Origin: Pseudomonas sp. MUP55
GTDB lineage: Bacteria > Pseudomonadota > Gammaproteobacteria > Pseudomonadales > Pseudomonadaceae
Direction of reading: 5' to 3'
Assembly (NCBI RefSeq): GCF_034043515.1
Contig: NZ_CP138214.1
Coordinates: forward strand, 248,001 to 312,000
Length of the DNA stretch: 64,000 nucleotides
Position 1 is the stretch's first letter, and each line of letters opens with the position of its first letter. A model generated the notes under the pieces. It did no database searches. It was given only the letters and a program-made list of their open reading frames with translations, and was not told the DNA's origin. A program made the translations under genes and the position numbers. Shown here one piece after another: positions 17,567 through 25,805 of the stretch.

Positions 17567-18247
17567 GTGAAGACACCCTTCAAAATCCTGCTGTCGGGCC
17601 TCACCGCCGCAGCGCTGTTGACCGTGGCCGGTTGCGCCACCGAGAGCAACCGCGCCATGCCGGTGGAGCAGGTCGCCAGCGCCAGCGTGGTCTATTCCGG
17701 CGTGCGTGTGCCGATCGCCGTGGGCAAGTTCGACAACCGCTCCAGCTACATGCGCGGCATCTTTTCCGACGGCGTCGACCGCCTCGGTGGCCAGGCCAAG
17801 ACCATCCTCATCACCCACTTGCAGCAGACCAACCGCTTCAGCGTGCTGGACCGCGACAACATGGGCGAAATTTCCCAGGAAGCCAAGATCAAAGGCACCG
17901 CACAGAAGCTCAAGGGCGCTGACTACGTGGTGACTGGCGATGTGACCGAGTTCGGCCGCAAGGAAACCGGCGACCGCCAGCTGTTCGGCATCCTCGGCCG
18001 TGGCAAGACCCAAGTGGCCTACGCCAAAGTCGCATTGAATATCGTCAACATCAGCACCTCCGAAGTGGTGTATTCCACCCAGGGCGCCGGTGAGTACGCG
18101 CTGTCCAATCGTGAAGTGATTGGCTTCGGCGGCACCGCCAGCTACGACTCAACCCTCAATGGCAAGGTCCTGGACCTGGCCATGCGCGAAGCGATCAACC
18201 GGTTGGTGGACGGCATCAACGCCGGCGCCTGGAACCCGCGTAACTGA
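17567..18247 (+). CDS. CsgG-family lipoprotein
   Basis: 226 residues with lipobox VAGC (Cys23). The core VPIAVGKFDNRSSYMRG, then LITHLQQTNRFSVLDRDN and LKGADYVVTGDVTEFGRK follows the CsgG/TolB-N-like plan of secretion lipoproteins. It is shorter than E. coli CsgG (277), and no curli subunit genes are nearby, so a curli pore is unlikely. It starts a three-gene unit with DUF4810 and DUF799 lipoproteins that I know as a conserved set in proteobacteria with no settled function. Confidence 0.85.
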   Translation: MKTPFKILLSGLTAAALLTVAGCATESNRAMPVEQVASASVVYSGVRVPIAVGKFDNRSSYMRGIFSDGVDRLGGQAKTILITHLQQTNRFSVLDRDNMGEISQEAKIKGTAQKLKGADYVVTGDVTEFGRKETGDRQLFGILGRGKTQVAYAKVALNIVNISTSEVVYSTQGAGEYALSNREVIGFGGTASYDSTLNGKVLDLAMREAINRLVDGINAGAWNPRN

Positions 18248-18276
18248 TCAGCCACACCACAAGGAGCAGTACACGG

Positions 18277-18639
18277 ATGAGCAAGGCAGTGAAATTGGCA
18301 CTGACGCTGGCAGCAATCGCGGCGGTAACCGGGTGCCAGACGGCGCCCCAACCCCTGTATCAATGGGAAAGCTACCAGCCGCAGGTTTACGAATACTTCA
18401 AGGGCGAGCCCAAGGAAGCGCAGGTGGAAGCACTGGAACGCGATCTGCAGAAGATCAACGCCAGTGGCCGCAAGGCGCCGCCGGGTTACCACGCGCACCT
18501 GGGCATGCTGTACATGAACATGGGCAAGGACGACCAGATGGTGCAGGAGTTTCGCACCGAGAAGGCGCTGTTCCCTGAGTCGGCTGCCTACATGGACTTT
18601 CTGCTGAAAAACGCCAAGACCGGAGTCGCCACCAAATGA
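18277..18639 (+). CDS. DUF4810 lipoprotein
   Basis: 120 residues with lipobox VTGC (Cys20). The mature protein starts LYQWESYQPQVYEYFKGEPK, the typical DUF4810 opening, followed by two helices resembling a single TPR-like pair (PGYHAHLGMLYMNMGKDDQM). Second gene of the CsgG-DUF4810-DUF799 unit; its stop codon overlaps the next start (ATGA). Confidence 0.88.
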   Translation: MSKAVKLALTLAAIAAVTGCQTAPQPLYQWESYQPQVYEYFKGEPKEAQVEALERDLQKINASGRKAPPGYHAHLGMLYMNMGKDDQMVQEFRTEKALFPESAAYMDFLLKNAKTGVATK

Positions 18640-19286
18640 GCCTGTTAAAACTCACCGGCGCCTTGCTGGCCCTGGCTTTGCTCGGCGGCTGCGCGGCGCC
18701 CAAGACGTTCGATTATTCGGCGTACAAACAGGCACGACCCAAGTCGATCCTGGTGCTGCCGCCGATCAACGAATCGCCGGAAGTGCAGGCGTCCTACAGC
18801 CTGGTTTCGCAAGTGACCTACCCGTTGGCCGAAGCCGGCTACTACGTGCTGCCTATCGCCCTGGTGGACGAAACCTTCCGCCAGAACGGCCTGACCACCG
18901 CCAACGATATCCAGGGCGTACTGCCGGCCAAGCTGCATGACATCTTCGGCGCCGACGCCGCGCTGTACATCACCGTCAGCGAGTACGGCACCAAGTACAT
19001 GCTGATCTCCAGCGACACCTCGGTCACCGCCTCGGCCAAACTGGTGGACCTGCGCACCGGCACCACCCTGTGGACCGGCACGGCGCGCGCGTCGAGCGAA
19101 GAGGGCAACAACAACAGTGGTGGCCTGGTAGGGATGCTGATCACGGCGGCGGTCAAGCAAGTGATCAACAGCTCCACCGACGCGGCGCACCCGATTGCCG
19201 GTATCACCAGCGCACGGTTGCTCTCGGCCGGGCAGCGCACCGGAATCCTCTACGGCCCGCGCAACCCGAAATACGGCACGGACTGA
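18636..19286 (+). CDS. DUF799 (GNA1162-type) lipoprotein
   Basis: 216 residues with lipobox LGGC (Cys20). FDYSAYKQARPKSILVLPPI and VTYPLAEAGYYVLPIALVDE are hallmarks of the DUF799/GNA1162 family, whose Neisseria member was studied as a surface antigen. DIFGADAALYITVSEYGTKY fits the ABC-type auxiliary TolB-like fold. Translationally coupled to the DUF4810 gene. Confidence 0.9.
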   Translation: MSLLKLTGALLALALLGGCAAPKTFDYSAYKQARPKSILVLPPINESPEVQASYSLVSQVTYPLAEAGYYVLPIALVDETFRQNGLTTANDIQGVLPAKLHDIFGADAALYITVSEYGTKYMLISSDTSVTASAKLVDLRTGTTLWTGTARASSEEGNNNSGGLVGMLITAAVKQVINSSTDAAHPIAGITSARLLSAGQRTGILYGPRNPKYGTD

Positions 19287-19317
19287 AGTAACCTTTTCTT
19301 CAGACAATAAAGATCAA

Positions 19318-19408
19318 ATGTGGGAGGGGGCTTGCCCCCGATAGCTCAGTGTCAGCCACTGCATCTGGTGGCTGACCCCCCGCCATCGGGAGCAACCCCC
19401 TCCCACAC
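19318..19408. repeat. REPIN 2 of the GTGGGAGGGGGCTTGCCCCC family
   Basis: Head copy intact (TGTGGGAGGGGGCTTGCCCC), tail copy slightly degenerate (CGGGAGCAACCCCCTCCCAC). Sits after the DUF799 gene. Confidence 0.9.
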
Positions 19409-19506
19409 TGATTTCTGCTGCCATCTAAATCGCACCCGTTAACCCGAACCCCCCACCCCCCGCGTCTGACCTTGTGAACGGACTATTCACTCACGAGGTT
19501 CAACCC

Positions 19507-21132
19507 ATGTCCCATCCTCCAGTTCTCCTGCGTCCTGCTGCCCAAGGCATTGCCGTTACCTTGCTGATGGCGCTGGCCGGGTGTGGCGTGCCTTCCTCCC
19601 CTGAGCTGGCCCAACCGGCTACCCCAGTGGCCGAACTGCAAAGCGCGCCGGCCCAGGGCACCTTGGCAAAACGCATGGCGCTGCCGGCACCCATGAGGGT
19701 GCAAGAAATGGCGGTGATAGCGGACCGCAACGAACCCCGCGAACAATACGCCAACCTGCCCGACAACCCGGTGCATCGCGTCGCCGAAACGCCGGTCTCC
19801 ACGTTCAGCGTGGACGTCGATACCGGCAGCTACGCCAACGTAAGACGCTTCCTCAATCAAGGTCGCCTGCCGCCCGAGGGTGCTGTGCGACTGGAGGAAA
19901 TGGTCAACTACTTCCCCTACGACTACGCGCTGCCAACCGATGGCTCACCGTTTGGCGTCACCACCGAGCTCGCCGCCACGCCGTGGAACCCCCGTTCAAA
20001 ACTCCTGCGCATCGGCATCAAGGCCTCTGACCGCGCTGTGGCGCAACTGCCGCCGGCCAACCTGGTATTCCTGGTGGATGTGTCCGGCTCCATGGACCGT
20101 CGCGAAGGCTTGCCGCTGGTAAAAAGCACCCTGAAATTGCTGGTGGACCAACTGCGTGATCAGGACCATGTATCACTGGTGGTCTACGCCGGTGAGTCCC
20201 GCGTGGTGCTCAAGCCCACGTCCGGGCGCGACAAAACCAGCCTCCGCAACGCCATCGACCAACTCACCGCCGGCGGCGCTACGGCGGGCGCGTCCGGTAT
20301 CGAACTGGCCTACCAGATGGCCCGCGAAGGGTTCATCGACAACGGCATCAATCGCATCCTGCTGGCCACCGACGGTGACTTCAACGTGGGCATCAGCGAC
20401 TTCGACAGCCTCAAGCAAATGGCCGTGGAGCAGCGTAAAAGCGGGGTTTCGCTGACCACCCTCGGCTTTGGCGTGGACAACTACAACGAACACCTGATGG
20501 AGCAACTGGCCGACGCCGGCGACGGCAACTACGCCTACATCGACAACCTGCGCGAAGCCCGCAAGGTATTGGTAGACCAACTCAGCTCGACGCTGGCGGT
20601 AGTGGCGCGCGACGTGAAATTGCAGGTGGAATTCAACCCCGCGCAGGTCAGCGAATACCGCCTGCTGGGCTATGAAAACCGCGCCTTGAAGCGTGAGGAT
20701 TTCAACAACGACAAGGTCGATGCCGGCGAAATCGGCGCCGGGCATACGGTGACGGCGCTGTATGAAATTGTTCCAAAGGGCGAGAAGGGCTGGTTGGAGC
20801 CTTTGCGCTACGCCAGCGCGCCTGAGGCTGAGGGTAAATCCACTGAACTGGCGATGGTACGCGTACGCTACAAGCCTGCTGCGGGCGGTGACAGCCGCTT
20901 GATCGAACGAACCGTCGAGCCCACCACCACCGCCAAGCCCAGCGACGACCTGCGCTTCAGCGCCGCCGTGGCCGCGTTCGCCCAACAGCTCAAGGGCGAT
21001 GGCCGCTACACTGGCAGCATGAGTGTGCAGGACACCGCGGCACTGGCGCGCTCAGCCCGCGGCGACGACCCGTTCGGCCTGCGCAATGAGTTCGTGCAAC
21101 TGGTCGAACTGGCCCAGAGCCTTAAACCCTGA
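19507..21132 (+). CDS. von Willebrand factor A-domain lipoprotein (YfbK-like)
   Basis: 541 residues from the ATG at 19507 (GAGG 8 bases upstream). Lipobox LAGC follows a signal peptide. The N-terminal vWF_A-type segment (STFSVDVDTGSYANVRRFLN) precedes a VWA domain with the MIDAS motif LVDVSGSMD and the DGDFNVG element, then a C-terminal DUF3520-type domain. Such proteins bind divalent metal and partner proteins in the periplasm. It is followed by an ECF sigma factor and a membrane anti-sigma-like gene, separated by a REPIN. Confidence 0.9.
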   Translation: MSHPPVLLRPAAQGIAVTLLMALAGCGVPSSPELAQPATPVAELQSAPAQGTLAKRMALPAPMRVQEMAVIADRNEPREQYANLPDNPVHRVAETPVSTFSVDVDTGSYANVRRFLNQGRLPPEGAVRLEEMVNYFPYDYALPTDGSPFGVTTELAATPWNPRSKLLRIGIKASDRAVAQLPPANLVFLVDVSGSMDRREGLPLVKSTLKLLVDQLRDQDHVSLVVYAGESRVVLKPTSGRDKTSLRNAIDQLTAGGATAGASGIELAYQMAREGFIDNGINRILLATDGDFNVGISDFDSLKQMAVEQRKSGVSLTTLGFGVDNYNEHLMEQLADAGDGNYAYIDNLREARKVLVDQLSSTLAVVARDVKLQVEFNPAQVSEYRLLGYENRALKREDFNNDKVDAGEIGAGHTVTALYEIVPKGEKGWLEPLRYASAPEAEGKSTELAMVRVRYKPAAGGDSRLIERTVEPTTTAKPSDDLRFSAAVAAFAQQLKGDGRYTGSMSVQDTAALARSARGDDPFGLRNEFVQLVELAQSLKP

Positions 21133-21154
21133 CCTCAAACACACCACCGTCCAA

Positions 21155-21245
21155 ATGTGGGAGGGGGCTTGCCCCCGATAGCGGTACATCAGCACCAACG
21201 GTGCTATCTGACACACCGCCATCGGGGGCAAGCCCCCTCCCACAG
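21155..21245. repeat. REPIN 3 of the GTGGGAGGGGGCTTGCCCCC family
   Basis: Two full inverted copies with GATAGC / GCCATC ends inward. Lies between the VWA gene and the sigma factor gene. Confidence 0.93.
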
Positions 21246-21286
21246 TTAATCCTGCTTCGGCTGACAGAAAGGAGTCACCCCACCCT

Positions 21287-21859
21287 ATGGCCGTCCCAGA
21301 TGACCCACCCAGCGACGAATCGCTGCTGGCCCGCTACCGAAGCGGTGACGCCAGCGCATTCGAAGCCATGTACGCACGGCACCGCCAAGGCCTGTACCGC
21401 TTCCTCGTGTCCCTGTGCAACAAAGCGGAGCTTGCCGAGGAGATCTACCAGGACACCTGGCTCAGCCTGATCCGCAGTAACACCCAGCCACAAGGCCGGG
21501 CGAGTTTTCGTACGTGGTTGTTTCAGATCGCGCGCAACCGCCTGATCGACCACTGGCGCAAGCACGGCATTCACAACCCGCTGCACGACAGCTACGACGA
21601 GCAGCTGCACGCCCAGGCCGACGACAGCGCCGGCCCCGAGCAACACCTGAGCCTGAGCCGCGACCAGGCGCGCCTCGACGCCGCCGTGCAAAACCTGCCC
21701 GAAGACCAGCGGGAAGTCCTCCTGCTGCGCCTGCACGGCGAGCTCGAAGTCCCGCAAATCGCCACCCTCACCGGCGCCCCGCTGGAAACCGTGAAAAGCC
21801 GCCTGCGCTACGCCCTGCAAAAACTGCGGCGCCTGCTGGCCGAGGAGGTAATTGTATGA
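21287..21859 (+). CDS. ECF-type RNA polymerase sigma factor
   Basis: 190 residues with sigma region 2 (FEAMYARHRQGLYRFLVSLC, then YQDTWLSLIRS and FRTWLFQIARNRLIDHWRK) and region 4 (LPEDQREVLLLRLHGELEVP, ETVKSRLRYALQKLRR). It overlaps the downstream gene by ATGA, the normal coupling of an ECF sigma with its anti-sigma. The signal and regulon are unknown; the adjacent VWA lipoprotein is a candidate target. Confidence 0.93.
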   Translation: MAVPDDPPSDESLLARYRSGDASAFEAMYARHRQGLYRFLVSLCNKAELAEEIYQDTWLSLIRSNTQPQGRASFRTWLFQIARNRLIDHWRKHGIHNPLHDSYDEQLHAQADDSAGPEQHLSLSRDQARLDAAVQNLPEDQREVLLLRLHGELEVPQIATLTGAPLETVKSRLRYALQKLRRLLAEEVIV

Positions 21860-22458
21860 CTGACACCCGACCCACCCCAGACGACGAAGTGCTCCAGCAC
21901 TACCGTCAACACAGCACCGGCGAACCGCCCGCGTCCCTTGACGCCTTCATCCTCAACACCGCCCGCCGCGAAGCCCCGGCGCCGCAACCAAACCTGTGGC
22001 AACGTTGGCTGCACGCCTGCCAACGCCCACGCTGGCAAATGGCATTCGCCACCGTCGCAGGTTTAGCGCTGATGATCGGCGTGATCACCCGCTCCCCCGT
22101 GCCGCAGCCGGACGTCTCCCCCGCGACATTCTCCGCCCTGCGCCACGAAGAAGCCGCCCAGCCAGCGCCGCAAGCGATTTCCGCACCTGCGCCAATGGCC
22201 CGAATGGCCGCGGCGCCCAGGCTCGAAAGTGCGCCAGCTCAGGCTGAAACCGCAGATGCACTGACGGCCCCGCCAGCGGTAAAGCTCAGCAAGGCCGCGC
22301 CGGTTGCGTTGCCGTCTTTGGAGCAGGAGTTGCAGGCGATTGTGAAGTTGCGTGAGGCAGGAGAGAGCAAGGCGGCTGATGAGAAGCTGCTGGCGCTGCA
22401 TAAGCGCTTTCCAGAGGAGGATTTGCCGGAGAGGTTGGAGGCGTTGCAGAAGCGCTGA
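21856..22458 (+). CDS. Probable membrane anti-sigma factor
   Basis: 200 residues beginning MTDTRPTPDDEVLQHYRQHS. A short acidic cytosolic head precedes one membrane segment (FATVAGLALMIGVIT, residues ~60-75), then an Ala/Pro-rich periplasmic linker and a helical end (LEQELQAIVKLREAGESKAA). Coupling to the sigma gene and the single-span topology support the anti-sigma role, although no zinc-binding HxxxCxxC motif is present. Confidence 0.75.
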   Translation: MTDTRPTPDDEVLQHYRQHSTGEPPASLDAFILNTARREAPAPQPNLWQRWLHACQRPRWQMAFATVAGLALMIGVITRSPVPQPDVSPATFSALRHEEAAQPAPQAISAPAPMARMAAAPRLESAPAQAETADALTAPPAVKLSKAAPVALPSLEQELQAIVKLREAGESKAADEKLLALHKRFPEEDLPERLEALQKR

Positions 22459-22471
22459 AGTGACAGCCACA

Positions 22472-22506
22472 AAAAAGCCCCAGATCTTTCGATCTGGGGC
22501 TTTTTC
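22472..22506. terminator. Bidirectional intrinsic terminator
   Basis: AGCCCCAGATC TTTC GATCTGGGGCT flanked by A-run and T-run. It closes the sigma/anti-sigma operon on the plus strand and the tRNA gene on the minus strand. Confidence 0.93.
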
Positions 22507-22515
22507 ATTCATATC

Positions 22516-22592
22516 TGGTGCACCCGGCGGGATTCGAACCCACGACCCCTGCCTTCGGAGGGCAGTACTCTATCCAGCTGAGCTACGGATGC
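22516..22592 (-). tRNA. tRNA-Arg (anticodon CCG)
   Basis: The minus strand reads GCATCCGTAGCTCAGCTGGA, then an anticodon arm CTGCC-CTCCGAA-GGCAG (anticodon CCG), T-arm GGTTCGAATCC and acceptor end GGGTGCACCA with encoded CCA. The acceptor stem pairs GCATCCG with CGGGTGC, including a wobble. No integrase or attachment duplication is seen nearby. Confidence 0.97.
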
Positions 22593-22787
22593 TTGTGCGG
22601 GCGACATCATACCCATGTCGGCCAGATGCGTCCATTCCGGCGTTTTGGCTGTCGCTGTCGGATCTTTCCGGTCAAAAATGGCTAACTGCCAGCATTATTC
22701 ACAACTCCCCGCGCTGTACGTCCCTTTGTTTGCTTTGCTCTTGTGGCTTTGAACCGCTTCCACGCCGCTATTCCCCCAGGTGAACGC
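22593..22787. other. Intergenic region between tRNA and R-body cluster
   Basis: About 195 bases holding the presumed tRNA promoter (minus) and promoter of the Crp-like gene (plus). No gene seen. Confidence 0.4.
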
Positions 22788-23504
22788 ATGCATTCCAAAG
22801 GAACCGTGATGCTCGATCTCCCGTTGAGACAGACCTTGCTTGCCCGCTCCGATTTGTTTCGTGGTATGCCGGAGCAGCTTTTGTGCTATGTCGCCACCCA
22901 TATGGTGGAGCGCGTGTTGGATGATCGCGAGTTGTTGTATTTCAAGGACGACACGCTTGAGTTCATTGCGTTGGTGGTGGAAGGTCGGATCTATTCGGTG
23001 GTGCATGGGCCGGACGGTCGAGAGCAGATCATCGGCAGTACGGGGGCGGGGCAGGTGGTGGGGGAGACGGCGTTGATCAAGGACCATGGTCGCGAGTCGT
23101 CGACCTTTGCCAGTGGCCCGACGCGTTTGTTGCAGTTGGGCAGCCGCCATTTTGCCGTGCTGTTCGAGGAGCCGGTGTTCCTGCGGCGTTTGCTGATGCT
23201 GATGATGGTGCGTTTGCTCCACGCCATCGAGTTGCTTGAGCTAGTGTGTCTGCATCGCTTGGAGTCGCGTTTGGCGCGGTTTCTGTTGGCGAATATGGAT
23301 GATATCGACCTGGCGCTGGCCATGCCCAGTGTGTCGTTGCCGGCGAGCCAGGGGGTGTTGGCGTCGATGCTTAACACCAGCCGGCCCAAGCTCAATGTGC
23401 AGTTGCAACTGTGGCGCCGCAACGGCGTGATCAGCGGCAATCTGGAGCGCATGGTGATCAAGGATCTGGAGCATTTGCGGCGCAAGGCGTTTGCTGTGAA
23501 TTAA
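22788..23504 (+). CDS. Crp/Fnr-family regulator of the R-body cluster
   Basis: 238 residues from the ATG at 22788; an ATG at 22809 with AAAGGA upstream is equally plausible. It has a cyclic-nucleotide-binding-type beta roll (ELLYFKDDTLEFIALVVEGR, GQVVGETALI), a dimer helix and a C-terminal winged helix (LPASQGVLASMLNTSRPKLN). No Fnr cysteine cluster is present. It reads towards a sigma-factor gene and the reb genes, so it probably controls R-body expression; the effector is unknown. Confidence 0.85.
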   Translation: MHSKGTVMLDLPLRQTLLARSDLFRGMPEQLLCYVATHMVERVLDDRELLYFKDDTLEFIALVVEGRIYSVVHGPDGREQIIGSTGAGQVVGETALIKDHGRESSTFASGPTRLLQLGSRHFAVLFEEPVFLRRLLMLMMVRLLHAIELLELVCLHRLESRLARFLLANMDDIDLALAMPSVSLPASQGVLASMLNTSRPKLNVQLQLWRRNGVISGNLERMVIKDLEHLRRKAFAVN

Positions 23505-23591
23505 TCGTTGCGGTGTTCCCCAGGTAACAGCGTGCCCCTGTCGAGCCCTCGCACACTGGCCCTTCATCAAGGATGCACAGGAGTGCTGGCG

Positions 23592-24134
23592 ATGGGGATG
23601 ACTATTGAGTTCAAGGGCAGTTGCGGCGCGGATGATCACCTGTTCGAAGCGAGTTGGCGTGCCGTGCATGGCGAACTCAGGCGCCGCGCGTTGCGGCGGG
23701 CCAAGGGCAATCAGGACCAGGGCCAGGAGTGGCTGTCGGCCACGGCGATCAAGGCCTTGCTGTTTTTCCGGCGCTCGCCGGAGCGCATTCGCGACCCGCA
23801 GGGGTTTCTGTTTCTGGTGCTCGATCATGTGTTTCTCGACAGCCTGCGGCGTAGCAAGCGCGAGGGGCGGCTGTTCGATGATTCGGTGGATCTCGAGCAC
23901 GATCACCTGGCCGCGCTCGCCGCGCCCTGCGCTTCGGTGCTGGAGCGGGTGGAATGCTATGAGCGTCTGGAACAGGTCAAGGCGCAGGTGGCGCGGTTGC
24001 CGATGTTGCAGCAGCGCTTGTTCGAAATGCGCTTTGTCGACGACCTGCCGTATCCGCAGATTGCCGCCGAGTTGCAGGTGAAGCTGGCGCTGGTGCGCAA
24101 GCGCGTGCAGCTGCTGCGCAGTGCCTTGCGCTGA
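23592..24134 (+). CDS. ECF/FecI-like sigma factor of the R-body cluster
   Basis: 180 residues from the ATG at 23592 (AGGAG 8 bases upstream). Region 2 is divergent (DPQGFLFLVLDHVFLDSLRR), and region 4 is LPMLQQRLFEMRFVDDLPYP with a recognition helix QVKLALVRKRVQLL. There is no neighbouring anti-sigma. I recall R-body clusters of P. aeruginosa PA14 also being tied to a FecI-like sigma factor, which fits its place just ahead of the first reb gene. Confidence 0.82.
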   Translation: MGMTIEFKGSCGADDHLFEASWRAVHGELRRRALRRAKGNQDQGQEWLSATAIKALLFFRRSPERIRDPQGFLFLVLDHVFLDSLRRSKREGRLFDDSVDLEHDHLAALAAPCASVLERVECYERLEQVKAQVARLPMLQQRLFEMRFVDDLPYPQIAAELQVKLALVRKRVQLLRSALR

Positions 24135-24237
24135 ATGTGATTCACAGACCCTGGCGCGGAGCGTTCTAGTTGTATGAGCGCGTCCCGCCGCCACTATTCA
24201 CGCCCAACCCTGGGTGAATGCCATCAAGGAGAGATGT

Positions 24238-24465
24238 ATGACAGAGGTCAACAGTCAGATCACCGACGCGGTCACCCAAACCAACGTGAAGGTGGTGGCG
24301 GAAGCGCCGGCCCAGGCCATTGCGTCGCTGTACCAGGTGGCCAGCAGCGCGGCGGGCCTGTCGTTGCAGAACGCGGTCAACAGCCAGCAGGCGATGAACC
24401 AGATTTCCAATGCGGTCATCTCCAAGGCCGTGGCGCTGATCATGCAGATTGGCGAGAAGGGCTGA
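24238..24465 (+). CDS. RebB-like R-body structural protein (short)
   Basis: 75 residues from the ATG at 24238 (AAGGAGAG upstream). It carries the family core QITDAVTQTNVKVVAEAPAQ followed by an Ala-rich helix with a QQAMNQ element. R-body proteins polymerise into coiled ribbons that extend on a pH shift. It is about 30 residues shorter than the two downstream RebB copies. Confidence 0.9.
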   Translation: MTEVNSQITDAVTQTNVKVVAEAPAQAIASLYQVASSAAGLSLQNAVNSQQAMNQISNAVISKAVALIMQIGEKG

Positions 24466-24483
24466 GGCCTGGGGAGAGCGATC

Positions 24484-25056
24484 ATGTCGTGGTTCAGCAG
24501 AAAGAAACCCGCCGCCCCTCAAGCAACGCCCGCCGCCGACCCGCCTGCAGCGGCGCCTGCCGCCCCGGCCCCGCGCTCGGTCATGGCGCGCATGAACGAG
24601 CATTGGCTCAATCAGGTGAGCGCGCCGTCATCCGACAGCACGGCGGCCCTCAACAGCCAGATCGTGCAGGCGGTGCAGTTCACCAACTCGCAGAACTTCG
24701 CCTATGCCCCGGCGCAGATCGCGGTGCCGGCCGACATGATGATCAGCCAGGCGGCCGGGTTGGTTGCGCAGGCGGCGGCGGGGTACTTCGACGGAGTCAG
24801 CAAGATTGCGCTGGCGGCCCAGGCCGTGCTGCTCCAGCAAATGACCGAGAACATCGTCAATAACAACCTGCCGGGCGCCGCCGAAGACGCCTTGGGCGCC
24901 CTGGCCACCGACCTGCTGGTGGGCGCCGCTGCCGCGGTGGCCGCCGCCGCCGGGGCGATGGAAGCCGAGGCGGCCAGCGTGGCCATCGACAAGATCGACC
25001 AGAGCATCGCCAAGTACGCGAGCACCCTGGCCAACCGGGCCGCGCCAGCGGCCTGA
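24484..25056 (+). CDS. Larger Reb-like protein with Pro/Ala N-terminal extension
   Basis: 190 residues. A Pro/Ala-rich N-terminal tail (residues ~8-32) precedes a Reb-like core (LNSQIVQAVQFTNSQNFAYA, with a helix AADMMISQ-type segment) and a long Ala-rich hydrophobic helical stretch (LLVGAAAAVAAAAGAMEAEA). The core parallels ITDAVTQTNVKV of RebB, so it is probably a divergent R-body component or assembly factor. It begins 18 bases after the first rebB. Confidence 0.75.
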   Translation: MSWFSRKKPAAPQATPAADPPAAAPAAPAPRSVMARMNEHWLNQVSAPSSDSTAALNSQIVQAVQFTNSQNFAYAPAQIAVPADMMISQAAGLVAQAAAGYFDGVSKIALAAQAVLLQQMTENIVNNNLPGAAEDALGALATDLLVGAAAAVAAAAGAMEAEAASVAIDKIDQSIAKYASTLANRAAPAA

Positions 25057-25138
25057 ACCGAGCACGGCGTTCCAGCGTTCTGCTGGAACGGTGCAACAGC
25101 AACTTGAAAGTAACTTTTCTTGAGTGAGGAGCGACATC

Positions 25139-25765
25139 ATGCAGCTAGGAGATATTATTTTTTCGGTAAAACAAGATGACGACAGCGCAACGCGGGCGTT
25201 CATCAAAGCCGGCCAACTGGTCAAGGCCAAGGTGTTCTCGCAGGACACGACTCACCTGAACGTGGTTCATCCGGCGATTGCCGTCAGCGACACGTTGGTG
25301 ATCGAAAGTGTCGGCAGTGGCCTGACCCTGACCGACCTGAGCGCGGAAAACCCGCCACGCTCGGCGATGGTGTTTTCCTGTACGAATATCGAGCTGGGCG
25401 AGGCAGCGACGGTGGCTGCCAAGCAGTTCTACTTCGACAAGATCGGTGGTGACATCCGTGGGCGGTACAGCGTGTGGAACGCGATGATTTCAGCTTTTCG
25501 GCGCTGGACGTCCGATACCAGCCTGGTGACGCGGATCAATGAGTCGATCGACATCGGCAGCGGTTCCTTTTGCTCGCAGTTCGCGGCCAACTGCTACGAA
25601 GTGGGGAACCTCTACAACAATGCCAATCTGCTGCCGCCACCGCCTGCTGTTTTCCCTCATCAGCCCAGCGCCATCACGCCTGCGGAGTTGGCGACCTTCT
25701 GTGACTCCTCGCCTCACTTCTATTTTTCGGGCTTCTGGCAGGACAACGTAGAGGTGCGGCTTTAG
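25139..25765 (+). CDS. Permuted papain-like (YiiX/NlpC-P60-type) protein in the R-body cluster
   Basis: 208 residues from the ATG at 25139 (GAGGAG upstream). MQLGDIIFSVKQDD resembles the opening GDIIF of permuted NlpC/P60-like enzymes. HLNVVHPAIAV supplies the candidate histidine, and GSFCSQFAANCYEV the candidate catalytic cysteine near residue 147, in the His-before-Cys order of the permuted fold. No signal peptide. Substrates of this fold include peptides and lipids. It is inserted between Reb genes with the same orientation. The enzyme call is inferred from motif order. Confidence 0.65.
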   Translation: MQLGDIIFSVKQDDDSATRAFIKAGQLVKAKVFSQDTTHLNVVHPAIAVSDTLVIESVGSGLTLTDLSAENPPRSAMVFSCTNIELGEAATVAAKQFYFDKIGGDIRGRYSVWNAMISAFRRWTSDTSLVTRINESIDIGSGSFCSQFAANCYEVGNLYNNANLLPPPPAVFPHQPSAITPAELATFCDSSPHFYFSGFWQDNVEVRL

Positions 25766-25805
25766 CGGCGCTGTAGCCGTTAAGCCATCGCCCCAGGAGG
25801 TTGAA

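Noticed and set aside
17567..18247. Curli secretion pore
   Set aside because: The CsgG-like lipoprotein is short and no csgA/B/E/F genes are near; the DUF4810-DUF799 neighbours point to a different, unexplained system.
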